Notes: generated from the sequence alone by a model not told the origin. A stretch of DNA of 64,000 nucleotides from Natrarchaeobaculum aegyptiacum (GCF_002156705.1 NZ_CP019893.1:1488001-1552000), one strand, 5' to 3'; shown: positions 43,744-52,773, counted from the first letter of the stretch. Translations and numbers: made by a program.

Positions 43744-44568
43744 ATGGCAGTACTCCCCGCGTTCAAAGACGGATTGACGATCCTCCGAACCAACCCCGTG
43801 ATACTGCTCGCCGGGTTGCTGTTCGCGCTCGCCAGCCAACTCGCGACCGCTGGTGAACTGGTCGGCTCGCTGGTCGTCGTCGGCGTCGGCTTCGTCGTCG
43901 CGCTCCTCCTCGGGCCGTTCTTCCTCGGCGGCCTCATCGGCATGGCCCTCGAGGCCCTCGAGGGCTCGACGACGTCGCTCGGGCAGCTGGTCGAGTCCGG
44001 GAGAGCCTCCTACGTGTCGCTGCTCGGTGCCTCGCTCCTGTTCGGGGCCCTGCTGTTCACCGTCACCGTCGTCGGTATGTTCGTGGCGATGTTCGGTGCC
44101 GTCTTCGGATTCGCCGTCGGCGGAGCCGAATCGGGAACGGTGGCGATGCTGGCGGTCGGCCTCGGCATCCTCCTCGTACTCGCCGTGATGGCCGTCGCGT
44201 TCGTCCTGTTCATGTTCCTGCAGTTTTTCAACACGGCCATCGTCGTCGACGGCAACCGGGCGTTCGAGTCGTTCTCCCGGAGCATCTCGCTCGTCCGATC
44301 GAACCTCCGCTCGGTCGTCGGCTACTCGCTGCTCTGGATCGGCATCTCCCTCGTCGCGTTCGCACCGGTGATGGGCCTCGAGTTCGTGTTCATCGACCCC
44401 GAACTCGCCGCAGCCGGTGAGCAGACCGCCACTCGAGCCGCCATCACCGGACTCGCAGTGGTTCTGACCGGCATCCTCTACTCGTACCTGTACGCCGTCC
44501 ACACGTCCTACTACACGCGACTCGGCTCGAGAACCGACGCGCCAGACGCCGAGTCCGTGGGTGCCTAG
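43744..44568 (+). CDS. DUF7847-like polytopic membrane protein
   Basis: 274 residues. N-terminal motif AFKDGLTILRTNPVILLAGL is typical of this haloarchaeal group, followed by five or six transmembrane helices and a C-terminal tail on the charged side (TSYYTRLGSRTDAP). Weakly like DUF4013-type permease-like proteins. It separates tif6 from rpl18a, which in many archaea are adjacent, so it looks like an insertion into the conserved cluster. Confidence 0.72.
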   Translation: MAVLPAFKDGLTILRTNPVILLAGLLFALASQLATAGELVGSLVVVGVGFVVALLLGPFFLGGLIGMALEALEGSTTSLGQLVESGRASYVSLLGASLLFGALLFTVTVVGMFVAMFGAVFGFAVGGAESGTVAMLAVGLGILLVLAVMAVAFVLFMFLQFFNTAIVVDGNRAFESFSRSISLVRSNLRSVVGYSLLWIGISLVAFAPVMGLEFVFIDPELAAAGEQTATRAAITGLAVVLTGILYSYLYAVHTSYYTRLGSRTDAPDAESVGA

Positions 44569-44677
44569 TGGCGGTCCAACCCTGAACTGATGGGTGAAAC
44601 CGAACGCGGGTGCCCGGTTTCACTCGTCAGTCGACGCCTGGAACGGTACTGGTGCGAGCTGAGCCGTCAGTGAAACG

Positions 44678-44989
44678 TCACTGGCGCTCGAACCGGTGTA
44701 ACACGACCTCGCTATCGTCGTCCCACTCGAAGTTGTCGTGAGCGCGCTCGAGCAGACCGCGATAGGCCTCGAGGTCGGGCATCCCCTCCTTCTGGGCGTC
44801 CTCGTCGGTGAGGTCGCCGAGGGTACGGTCGGTGACCTCGACGACCTCGAACGCCGTGCCGTCGATTGCGAATGTGTCGCCCTCGTCGGCGTACTGCTGG
44901 CCGCGGTGGATCTGGGTGACCTCGCCCTCGAGTGCCTGTTGTTCCATGCGGTCGTTCGGAAGCAGGGTGCCGGAGTCGAGTTCGCTCAT
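44678..44989 (-). CDS. ASCH-domain protein
   Basis: 103 residues from ATG 44989 (MSELDSGTLLPNDRMEQQAL). The ASCH beta-barrel is seen as QIHRGQQYADEGDTFAIDGT and FEVVEVTDRTLGDLTDEDAQ with the C-terminal VVLHRFERQ. ASCH proteins bind RNA and some regulate translation. It lies on the opposite strand, between the membrane protein and rpl18a; an upstream open frame is an artefact. Confidence 0.8.
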   Translation of the reverse strand: MSELDSGTLLPNDRMEQQALEGEVTQIHRGQQYADEGDTFAIDGTAFEVVEVTDRTLGDLTDEDAQKEGMPDLEAYRGLLERAHDNFEWDDDSEVVLHRFERQ

Positions 44990-45181
44990 AGTCGGCTGTA
45001 CGGAGGCGCGGGTAAAGTGGTTCTGCCTTACGACGTGCTGGGGTACTGCCGTACGGGGTGCTGGGATGGCGTGTACGAACCGTACGCGCGAGTACTCGCC
45101 GGGTTTCGTGGACTGCGCCGTAGATCCCGATCGAGAGAACGGAAGGGAAGATTCTTCCGACTGCCCGCCGGATGAGGAGAC

Positions 45182-45283
45182 ATGAGTCAGTTTACGGTTA
45201 CCGGTCGGTTCAACACTCGAGACGACCACGCCGCACTCGGGACGACGATCGATGCCGAAAACGAGGAGGTCGCAGCACAATGA
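45182..45283 (+). CDS. rpl18a: 50S ribosomal protein L18a/LX, C-terminally shortened
   Basis: 33 residues: MSQFTVTGRFNTRDDHAALG, TTIDAENEEVAAQ. The N-terminus is a good LX match, but the family is near 58 residues; the second half, usually containing a GSxHGLKRT strand, is missing. The frame stays intact to a TGA that overlaps the ATG of pfdA (ATGA), as if an in-frame internal deletion joined the middle to the last codons. May be non-functional or a minimal form. The ribosome binding site is GAGGAG upstream. Confidence 0.75.
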   Translation: MSQFTVTGRFNTRDDHAALGTTIDAENEEVAAQ

Positions 45284-45744
45284 GCCAGCAACAACTCCAG
45301 CAGCTCTCCCAGGAACTTCAGGAGATCGACCAGCAGATTCAGGCACTCCAGACAGACGTCGAGAACGTTCAGGACGAGAAGTCGAACGTCGACGAGGCCA
45401 TCGACGCCCTCGACCAGCTCGAGACCGAGTCGACGGTGCAGGTGCCGATCGGCGGCGGCGCGTACCTTCGAGCGACCATCCAGGACATCGACGAAGTGAT
45501 CGTCGACCTCGGTGCCGACTACGCCGCCGAACTCGAGGAAGACGACGCCGTCTCCGCACTCGAGAGCAAGAAGGAGAATCTGGACGAGCGCGTCAGCGAA
45601 CTCAACTCCGAGATCGCCGAACTCCAGACCGAGCAGGAAGAACTCGAGCAGCAGGCCCAGCAACTCCAGCAACAGGCGATGCAACAGCAGCTGCAGGGTC
45701 TCGGCGGCCAGGGCGAAGGCCAGGGCCAGCAGGACGACGAGTAA
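45280..45744 (+). CDS. pfdA: Prefoldin subunit alpha
   Basis: 154 residues. Two long coiled coils: N-terminal LQQLSQELQEIDQQIQALQ and C-terminal LNSEIAELQTEQEELEQQAQ, connected by the beta-hairpin core VQVPIGGGAYLRATI and the VIVDLGADYAAE strand. A glutamine/glycine-rich tail follows. Chaperone that delivers unfolded proteins to the thermosome. Start codon overlaps the rpl18a stop. Confidence 0.95.
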   Translation: MSQQQLQQLSQELQEIDQQIQALQTDVENVQDEKSNVDEAIDALDQLETESTVQVPIGGGAYLRATIQDIDEVIVDLGADYAAELEEDDAVSALESKKENLDERVSELNSEIAELQTEQEELEQQAQQLQQQAMQQQLQGLGGQGEGQGQQDDE

Positions 45745-45756
45745 GCCGCGAGACGC

Positions 45757-47031
45757 ATGTTCGACAACCTGAAGAAGAAACTCGGAAGCTTCCGCAAGGA
45801 CGCCGAGGAGGCGGCTGCAGAGAACGTCGAGGAAGTCGACGACGACGAACTCGACGAGGTCGAGGCCGCAGACGCCGCCGACGAAGCACTCGAGGCCGGT
45901 GACGGCGAAGCCGAGGCTCTCGAGGGCGACGCCGCCGACACACAGGCGGCAGCCGTCGACGAAACCGGGAGCGACGCGGTCGGTGACGATGCCGACGAAG
46001 CGGTCGAGCCGGACGTCGAAGCGGAGCCCGTCGGCGGTGTGGAAGCTGACGCAGACGACACCGGGGCTCCAGCCGCCGTCGGCGCGGAAGCCGACGAAAC
46101 CGATTCAGACGAAGCCGACGCCGACGACGAGGAATCCAACTCGACCGGCTTCGGCCGGAAGGCCAGGTCGCTCGTCAAGGGCAAGTTCGTCATCGAGGAA
46201 GAAGACCTCGAAGGGCCCTTGCACGAACTCGAGCTGGCGTTACTCTCGAGCGACGTCGAGATGGGCGTCGCCGAGGAGATCCTCGACAACATCCGCGAGG
46301 AACTGGTCGGCGAGACGCGCACGTTCACGACGTCGACCGGCGAAGTCGTCGAGGAGGCACTGCGAGATGCGATCTACGACGTGATCAGCGTCGGGCAGTT
46401 CGATTTCGACGAGCGCATCGCCGTCGAGGACAAGCCAGTCACCATCGTCTTCACCGGTGTCAACGGCGTCGGGAAGACCACCTCGATCGCCAAGCTCAGC
46501 CGTTACTTCGAGGAGCGAGGCTACTCGACCGTGATGGCCAACGGCGACACCTACCGCGCCGGGGCCAACGAACAGATCGAGGAACACGCAGCGAACCTCG
46601 AGACGAAGCTCATCACCCACGAGCAAGGTGGCGACCCCGCGGCCGTACTCTACGACGGCGTCGAGTACGCCCAGGCGAACGACGTCGACGTCGTGCTGGG
46701 CGACACCGCGGGCCGTCTGCACACCAACGAAGGCCTGATGGACCAGCTCGAGAAGATCGACCGCGTCGTCGACCCCGACATGACGCTGTTCGTCGACGAG
46801 GCCGTGGCGGGTCAGGACGCCGTCAACCGCGCCCGCGAGTTCAACGAGGCTGCTGAGATCGACGGTGCGATCCTGACGAAAGCCGACGCCGACTCGAACG
46901 GTGGGGCGGCCATCTCGATCGCCCACGTCACCGGGAAGCCGATCCTGTTCCTCGGCGTCGGACAGGGCTACGACGACATCGAGCGGTTCGACCCCGAGGA
47001 GATGGTCGACCGGTTGCTGGCCGAAGACTAG
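45757..47031 (+). CDS. ftsY: Signal recognition particle receptor FtsY
   Basis: 424 residues. A short basic N-terminus (LKKKLGSFRKDAEEAA) is followed by an acidic disordered stretch to about 128 rich in Ala/Asp/Glu, then the NG GTPase domain: GVNGVGKTTSIAKLSRYF (P loop), GDTYRAGANEQ, GDTAGRLHTNEGLMDQLEKI, AVAGQDAVNRA and TKADADSNGG. Last gene of the ribosome/targeting cluster, 12 bases after pfdA. Confidence 0.96.
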   Translation: MFDNLKKKLGSFRKDAEEAAAENVEEVDDDELDEVEAADAADEALEAGDGEAEALEGDAADTQAAAVDETGSDAVGDDADEAVEPDVEAEPVGGVEADADDTGAPAAVGAEADETDSDEADADDEESNSTGFGRKARSLVKGKFVIEEEDLEGPLHELELALLSSDVEMGVAEEILDNIREELVGETRTFTTSTGEVVEEALRDAIYDVISVGQFDFDERIAVEDKPVTIVFTGVNGVGKTTSIAKLSRYFEERGYSTVMANGDTYRAGANEQIEEHAANLETKLITHEQGGDPAAVLYDGVEYAQANDVDVVLGDTAGRLHTNEGLMDQLEKIDRVVDPDMTLFVDEAVAGQDAVNRAREFNEAAEIDGAILTKADADSNGGAAISIAHVTGKPILFLGVGQGYDDIERFDPEEMVDRLLAED

Positions 47032-47423
47032 CCGGCAGCGTCGTTTTTCTCCCGCTGTTCTGTCGCTCGAGGTACGGACTCTCCGATAGAGTTACCGCGT
47101 TGGCCCGGGCCACGGGTTCACGTCGAGTGACGACGCGGCGACTCGAGCGCGGGGCCCGCGGCCACACTTGCCGGGAGCGGTGACGGCGCTGGCCGGGAGG
47201 ATCGGAAGATCGGCGCGTTCGGCGCGCTACGTTCGATTCGGTGACTCGAGTCGAGACGGCAGCCACTGCGATCAGGCAACATTGTCCGGCTCGGGGGACC
47301 CCCGTCAGTGTTCGCCCCATTACGGAGAGGTATACTCACGGCGGCAGTGGCCCCGTATACGATGAGTTCTGCATGCAGGTGTGCGGTCCCGGTTCCTGAC
47401 TGGCGCTCGAGCGGGTGGTACCG
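47032..47423. other. Intergenic stretch upstream of the sulfite reductase
   Basis: A T-rich run at about 47042-47047 may terminate ftsY. Two TATA-like elements (GGTATACTC near 47330 and CGTATACG near 47354) lie 60-95 bases before the reductase start. No gene seen. Confidence 0.45.
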
Positions 47424-49163
47424 ATGAATTCGACGGAACAGAAAAAACAGGAGAAACACCCGCTCGACGTGATCGACGACGTCTACGAGTACGCCGCCGA
47501 GGGGTGTACGTTCGAGGAGATCGAGGAGCGAGCGGGCGACGGCGAGTGGGAGCGCCTGAAGTGGGCCGGCATGTACGCCCAGAAGCAGGAGGGGTTCTTC
47601 ATGATCCGGACGAAGGTGCCGGGTGGCTACCTGACGCCCGAGCAGGCCGAGGTCATCGGGGAGTGTGCCCAGGACTATGCCGTCGCGCCGGAGGAGTACG
47701 GCGGCGAGACCCAAAACGAGCTGTGGGGTGACGCCTACGTCGACATCACGACCCGACAGGACATCCAGAAACACTGGATCCGCGTCGAGGACATCCCAGA
47801 GATGTGGGACCGCTACGACGAGGTCGGACTGACGACCGTCCAGGGCTGTGGCGACTCCGCCCGGAACGTACTCGGCTGTCCCGCAGCCGGGATCAGCGAC
47901 CACGAGTGTTTCGACGCCCAGCCCGTCGTCGACGCCGTCTCCGACTACTTCACGGGCAACCGCGAGTACGCGAACCTCCCGCGGAAGTTCAAGCTGACGA
48001 TCACCGGCTGTGCACACGACTGCGCCCAGTCTCAGATCAACGACATCGGGCTCGTGCCGGCGAAGAAGGAACTCGAGGGAGAGTTCTACTACGGCTTCCA
48101 CGCCCGCGTCGGTGGCGGGCTCTCCGACGGCCCGCGAATGGCCTCCGAACTCGACGTCTTCATCCCGCCGGAAGACGCCGTCGAGTTCTGCCGCGCCGTC
48201 GCCCAGACGTTCAAAGAGCTGGGCGACCGCCACAACCGCGGTCTCTGCCGGATGCGCTATCTCGTCGAACAACTCGGCCCCGAAACGTTCGAGGAGGCCG
48301 TCCGGGACCGTCTGACGGTGGCCCTCCCCACGGCTGGCGAGAACCTGACCGTGGGCTATCAGGGTGACCACGTCGGCGTCCACGACCAGAAACAGGCCGG
48401 ACTCAAATACGTCGGCTTCAACGTCATCGCCGGTCGCATGGGCGGCGACGAGTTCGCGGAAGCAGCCCGCGCCGCGACGAAGTACGGCACCGACGAGGCC
48501 TCCGTCCGGCTGGCGACCGACCAGAACTTCCTGGTTACCCACATCCCCGAAGAGAACGTCGACGACCTGCTCGCCGAACCGTTCGCCCAGGAGTACAGCC
48601 CCGACCCTGGCCCGTTCTCCCGCGGTGCGGTGGGCTGTACGGGCAACGAGTTCTGCACGTACGCCATCATCGAGACCAAACAGCGCACCAAACGCTGGGC
48701 GCGCGAACTCGACGAGCGCATCGACGTCCCCGACGAGATCGAGGCCATCCGGATGCACATGTCCGGCTGCTCGGCGTCCTGTGCCCAGCCTCAGATCGCC
48801 GACATCGGCTTCCGGGGCGAGACGGTCAAGCTGGACGACGAGGGCGAGCCGCCACGCGGCTCGGATGACGCGAGCGGGCAGCGCCCGCGAGCGCAGGACG
48901 GGAGTTCGATCGTCGAAGGGATGGACTTCGGCCTCGGCGGTGCACTCGGTGCCGACAACGAGTTCTTAGACTGGATCGAACGCGCCGTCCCCGCCGACGC
49001 CGTCATCCCAGCCATCGAACAGCTGTTCGAGTCCTACGCCGCCGAACGCGACGACGGCGAACGGTTCTACGAGTGGGCCCGCCGGACCGACAACGACCGC
49101 CTCCGGACGATCATGCAGCGTGCCGAGGCACCCGTCGCTCGAGGTGTTGCCCATGGGGATTGA
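47424..49163 (+). CDS. Ferredoxin-dependent sulfite/nitrite reductase
   Basis: 579 residues from ATG 47424. Two-half siroheme reductase fold: first half GDSARNVLGCPAAGI and TGCAHDCAQSQINDIG, second half with GCTGNEFCTYAI (cluster CxxxxxC) and MSGCSASCAQPQIADIG (CxxxC), the 4Fe-4S/siroheme ligands. A charged disordered insertion (about residues 470-495, GEPPRGSDDASGQRP) interrupts the second half. Sulfite versus nitrite cannot be told from motifs alone. Its end overlaps the F420 oxidoreductase gene by 11 bases. Confidence 0.88.
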   Translation: MNSTEQKKQEKHPLDVIDDVYEYAAEGCTFEEIEERAGDGEWERLKWAGMYAQKQEGFFMIRTKVPGGYLTPEQAEVIGECAQDYAVAPEEYGGETQNELWGDAYVDITTRQDIQKHWIRVEDIPEMWDRYDEVGLTTVQGCGDSARNVLGCPAAGISDHECFDAQPVVDAVSDYFTGNREYANLPRKFKLTITGCAHDCAQSQINDIGLVPAKKELEGEFYYGFHARVGGGLSDGPRMASELDVFIPPEDAVEFCRAVAQTFKELGDRHNRGLCRMRYLVEQLGPETFEEAVRDRLTVALPTAGENLTVGYQGDHVGVHDQKQAGLKYVGFNVIAGRMGGDEFAEAARAATKYGTDEASVRLATDQNFLVTHIPEENVDDLLAEPFAQEYSPDPGPFSRGAVGCTGNEFCTYAIIETKQRTKRWARELDERIDVPDEIEAIRMHMSGCSASCAQPQIADIGFRGETVKLDDEGEPPRGSDDASGQRPRAQDGSSIVEGMDFGLGGALGADNEFLDWIERAVPADAVIPAIEQLFESYAAERDDGERFYEWARRTDNDRLRTIMQRAEAPVARGVAHGD

Positions 49164-50883
49164 CAGCGAGGGCGAACGCAGTGAGCCCTCGGATCGGGCG
49201 AACGGCGAAGCCGTGAGCCGCGAGGCCGACCGACGGGAGGCCTCGAAAAATCGAGCGGGGAGTGCTGGGACCGAGCGGAGCGACCGCGCCTTCCCCGGCG
49301 TCCCCGACTCACAGACGGAGTCGTCCGACGACGAGCGCGTGCTCGTTTCCGGCGGCGCGGCCGACGAACCGACTCGAGACGGCGCGACCCACACCGCCAC
49401 CGACACCGACAGTGGCTGTGGCCCCGAGACGTGCACCTGCGGCGAGAAGACCGCCGACGTCGCGTCTCCTGAGGTCGGCTCGAGCGCCTCGAGGAAGCCG
49501 AACGGATCGGTCGGCTCGAGGCCCGTCGCCACGGACGGCGCGGGCGTCGCGAACGTCGACGAGGACGGCCAGCTCGGCGACCTCGAGTTCACCGAGCCCG
49601 CCGAGGGTGTCAGTCAGGACCTCTACGAGGGCGATCCGACCCATCGCGTGGGCGTTCCCGAGGGCGTCGACCTCGATACCCCCGAGTACTCGATTCGCTC
49701 GGAGATGAACGACATCGAGACGCCCGACGAGAAGACCTGGTTCCACGAACTCGACGAGGCCGTCATTCAGGACGGGCGCTGTATCCAGTGTGGGACCTGT
49801 GTGGCGGCCTGTCCCTCCGACTCGATCGGCGTCGGTGAGGACGACCACCCCGAACTCGTCAAGATGTGCACCGGCTGTTCGCTCTGCTGGGACTTCTGTC
49901 CCCGCGGCGGCCTCCGGTACGAGCGCCAGTGGGTCGTCACTGGCGGCGAGGACAACGTCAAGGGTGCCGGCGACCCGATCACGGAGTTCTCCGCGCGCGT
50001 CGACGAGGAGTGGACCGACGAGGCCCAGGACGGCGGTGTGGTCACGCACATCCTGGCGACGCTGCTCGAGAAGGGAGAGATCGACGGCGCGCTCATCGCC
50101 ACCGAGGACGACGACGAGCCCTGGAAGGCCGTCAGCTACCTCGCGACGAGCCGTGAGGACCTGATCGCCAATGCGGGGACGATCTACAACCAGACGCTGG
50201 CCGTCGGCAACCTCGACCTCGCCCAGTGGGAGCACAAGCTCCCCGACAAGGACTGGGAGGACCTGAGCCTCGCGTTCGTGGGCACCCCCTGTGAGATCGA
50301 AGGGCTGCGCGCCCTGCAGGACTTCGACTGGCACCACGACTCCCACGAAGAGGGAATCCGCGCCGTCGACTACATGATCTCGCTGATGTGCACGAAGAAC
50401 TTCAACTACTACAGCCTCATCGGCGAGTTACTCGAAGAGCAACGCGGGGTCTCACCCGACCAGATCGGCAAGATGGACGTCCTCCACGGCAAGCTGATGG
50501 TCTACGACCACGACGACGAGATGATCGTCGAGGAGGACGTGACGAACTTCCACGACGCCGCGCTCAAGGGCTGTAACGAGTGTGCCGACTTCACCGGCTT
50601 CTGTTCAGACGTTACGGTGGGATCGGTCGGCTCTTCCGACGAGTACTCGAGCGTCATCATCCGAACCGAACAGGGGATGAAGGCGTGGGAACTCACCGAA
50701 CCGAGTCTGGACTACCACGACCTCGAAGATCGGTCGGCGGTCGGCAAACTCCAGGGCTGGGACAAGAAGCAGGCCTTCGAGAGCCTCGAGCGCCCGTTCG
50801 ACCCCGACGCCCCGCGGTTCATCGACTACACGGATCACGCCGAGAACTACGGCGTCAGGACGAATCCCCACGACGGGGTCTGA
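49153..50883 (+). CDS. F420-reducing hydrogenase beta-subunit-like (FrhB) oxidoreductase with ferredoxin domain
   Basis: 576 residues. An N-terminal disordered, acidic region of about 200 residues contains CGPETCTCGEK, then two 4Fe-4S sets CIQCGTCVAACPSDSIG and CTGCSLCWDFCPRGG, and the FrhB N- and C-terminal domains (GGVVTHILATLLEKGEIDGA, VGTPCEIEGLRAL, SLMCTKNFNYYSL, CNECADFTGFCSDVTVGSVG). Members bind FAD and exchange electrons with F420. Overlap with the upstream sulfite reductase suggests they form one complex. ATG 49153 was chosen over ATG 49120. Confidence 0.88.
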   Translation: MGIDSEGERSEPSDRANGEAVSREADRREASKNRAGSAGTERSDRAFPGVPDSQTESSDDERVLVSGGAADEPTRDGATHTATDTDSGCGPETCTCGEKTADVASPEVGSSASRKPNGSVGSRPVATDGAGVANVDEDGQLGDLEFTEPAEGVSQDLYEGDPTHRVGVPEGVDLDTPEYSIRSEMNDIETPDEKTWFHELDEAVIQDGRCIQCGTCVAACPSDSIGVGEDDHPELVKMCTGCSLCWDFCPRGGLRYERQWVVTGGEDNVKGAGDPITEFSARVDEEWTDEAQDGGVVTHILATLLEKGEIDGALIATEDDDEPWKAVSYLATSREDLIANAGTIYNQTLAVGNLDLAQWEHKLPDKDWEDLSLAFVGTPCEIEGLRALQDFDWHHDSHEEGIRAVDYMISLMCTKNFNYYSLIGELLEEQRGVSPDQIGKMDVLHGKLMVYDHDDEMIVEEDVTNFHDAALKGCNECADFTGFCSDVTVGSVGSSDEYSSVIIRTEQGMKAWELTEPSLDYHDLEDRSAVGKLQGWDKKQAFESLERPFDPDAPRFIDYTDHAENYGVRTNPHDGV

Positions 50884-51017
50884 GTCCCCCCATCTCTTCG
50901 TTCGCAGCGGCTGATCGGGACCGTTCCTTCGTACCTCGCTCGAGAGGAATCGTGCTTCGCTGACGGGTGGTGAACAGACTCGAGAATCCGCCCTGAGAAC
51001 GATCACGTCGCGTTGGA

Positions 51018-51455
51018 CTACGTTTCAGTCAGATAGTCACGGATCTCCGTCAAAAACCGAACGAACCACTCGAGTTGATTTTGGAGGTGGTTGTAAACGA
51101 CGTCGTGATCGAGGTCGTCACCGTAGTTGTGAGCGAGGACGGTTCGAAATCCAGCAGCACCGCGCATCTTTTCACTCGTCTCTGGAGAGATGATGCCGAG
51201 TTCTTCGAGTCGTCGGAACCGACCGGCGTACGTCTCCGGCATCTGTTCGTCGGTTGCAGTCAGGACCAATCCTGCAATATCGAGGCACGCTTCGATCGCC
51301 GTCTGGAACTCTCGTTCGACGATCGCGCGTTGTTCCCGGTCGTTACGGTAGGCATCAGGTGATAGCGATTGCTTTCGGGAGAGAACGGTCAGGGCCTCCT
51401 CGACGTACGTTGCGTTGTGCAAAATTCGCCGCTCGGTATCCTCAGGGACCGTCAC
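51018..51455 (-). CDS. hepT: HepT-type HEPN toxin
   Basis: 145 residues, DUF86/HEPN family. The RNase active-site motif RTVLAHNYG (R104, H109, N110, Y111) matches RxxxxH-x-Y; Y is the residue modified by the partner. Sits downstream of mntA with a four-base overlap. HEPN toxins cleave RNA; MntA neutralises by AMP addition to the tyrosine. Confidence 0.92.
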   Translation of the reverse strand: MTVPEDTERRILHNATYVEEALTVLSRKQSLSPDAYRNDREQRAIVEREFQTAIEACLDIAGLVLTATDEQMPETYAGRFRRLEELGIISPETSEKMRGAAGFRTVLAHNYGDDLDHDVVYNHLQNQLEWFVRFLTEIRDYLTET

Positions 51456-51901
51456 GAGTCGACGCGCGCCTCCAGTCGATCGAGTATCGAATCGAACCGT
51501 CGCATCCTCGTTTCGTGAGTGTCGTCGTCCGGTCGATCCTGCTCGAACTGCGATCGGTACGCCTCGAGAACCTCCTGATCACCAGCAAGAACGGTACCAG
51601 ACGTGACTGCCGACCGGCCGACTGCCGGATCGAGACGGTCGAGATCGACGACGTCGATCGCATCTCTGCCGAGCGCTTCCATCAAATCGACGATCAGTTG
51701 GACTCGCAACTCGAGTCGATCCGAGGGAGCGTGATCGCCGGCAAACGCCACGGCGACGTCGACGTCGCTCTCGGCAGTCTCGGTCCCCGTCGCGTGGGAT
51801 CCAAAGAGCAGTGCCAGGGTGACTGGATACCGGTCGATAACTTCCCTCATCGCCGCCAGATCACGTTCCTCGAGGGAGTGAGGCTCCGATCCCGTGCTCA
51901 T
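51452..51901 (-). CDS. mntA: MntA-type nucleotidyltransferase antitoxin
   Basis: 149 residues. Minimal nucleotidyltransferase: LLFGSHATGTETAESDVDVA carries GS(x10)DxD with G34, S35, D46 and D48. Modifies HepT. A long C-terminal tail (YRSQFEQDRPDDDTHETRMR) is beyond the MNT core. Stop overlaps hepT start (ATGA). Confidence 0.9.
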   Translation of the reverse strand: MSTGSEPHSLEERDLAAMREVIDRYPVTLALLFGSHATGTETAESDVDVAVAFAGDHAPSDRLELRVQLIVDLMEALGRDAIDVVDLDRLDPAVGRSAVTSGTVLAGDQEVLEAYRSQFEQDRPDDDTHETRMRRFDSILDRLEARVDS

Positions 51902-52063
51902 ACGTTTCTGTACGAACGCGGCCAGTAAATCAATTCCCTGGGGAAACGGCCAGGGTCGCCTGCTCGAGTGTGCGTTCGTCGATCGGCATCCCCTCAGCCC
52001 GTTGCGGAGATGCTCGAGAAGCCTCTTCGAGAACGATTCCGTCCTGGTCCGCAGGTGGTCGAC

Positions 52064-52492
52064 TCACTCGAGTGCGTCAGTGACTGGATCGACGACGGTG
52101 AGCCACTCGAGACGCTCACCGAGGCGCTCGAGCCCGGAATCGTGCGTCCAGAGGGTGGAGACGTCGTGGCGGTCCATCGCTGCGACGACCGTCGCGTCAC
52201 GGCCGCCGATCCCGGTGTTCGAGTGGTTTCGGAGGAGGGCTGCCGCGTTCGAAACGTCGTCGCGAGTCAGCGTCGCGACGGTGGTGGCCTCGAGGTCGAG
52301 AAATCGATCGATTTCGGGCTGGCTATCGGCGAGTTGGCGCTGGAGGTAGTGAACGACCTCCATCTGCAGAACAGTCGTGGTGAACAGTGGCTCGTCTTCG
52401 AGCAGTCGTCCGACGGGCCTGCGGACGGAATTGTGTTCTGGAAGGTCACTATCGAGGTAGTAGATCCAGACGTTCGCGTCGAGACAGATCAT
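52064..52492 (-). CDS. vapC: VapC-type PIN toxin
   Basis: 142 residues. PIN-domain acidic residues: MICLDANVWIYYLDSD at the N-terminus, EVVHYLQ in the middle and RDATVVAAMDRHDVSTLWTHD at the end give the usual metal site (D5, E45, D99 region, D117). Expected to cut tRNA or rRNA. Translationally coupled with the AbrB-type antitoxin by a four-base overlap. Confidence 0.9.
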   Translation of the reverse strand: MICLDANVWIYYLDSDLPEHNSVRRPVGRLLEDEPLFTTTVLQMEVVHYLQRQLADSQPEIDRFLDLEATTVATLTRDDVSNAAALLRNHSNTGIGGRDATVVAAMDRHDVSTLWTHDSGLERLGERLEWLTVVDPVTDALE

Positions 52493-52773
52493 TCGGTCGC
52501 GTCTGGAAGATCCGACGTCCAGTCGGCTTTCAGTTCGTCGGGAGCGAGTGAGCCGGCGGGTTGTCGTCGCGTTTCTGCCGTGATACAGCCCTCCATCGTC
52601 TCGACGAATTCCGAACGGGAAACCTGAGATGTGGGTCGGATTACGACTGCACCCTCCTCAATAGCGACTTCGACGTGTTCCCCGGCCTCGAGCGCGAGGC
52701 GTCGTCGGATCGTCTTTGGAATCGTTACTCGACCTTTCGGATCGATTCGTCGTTCGTCGGTGTCCGTTCCCAT
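52489..52773 (-). CDS. vapB: AbrB-type (VapB) antitoxin
   Basis: 94 residues from ATG 52773 (MGTDTDERRIDPKGRVTIPK). The DNA-binding swapped hairpin reads RRIDPKGRVTIPKTIRRRL and EHVEVAIEEGAVVIRPTSQ; the C-terminal half should bind VapC. An upstream frame extension lacks support. The promoter probably lies in 52774-52939. Confidence 0.87.
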   Translation of the reverse strand: MGTDTDERRIDPKGRVTIPKTIRRRLALEAGEHVEVAIEEGAVVIRPTSQVSRSEFVETMEGCITAETRRQPAGSLAPDELKADWTSDLPDATE

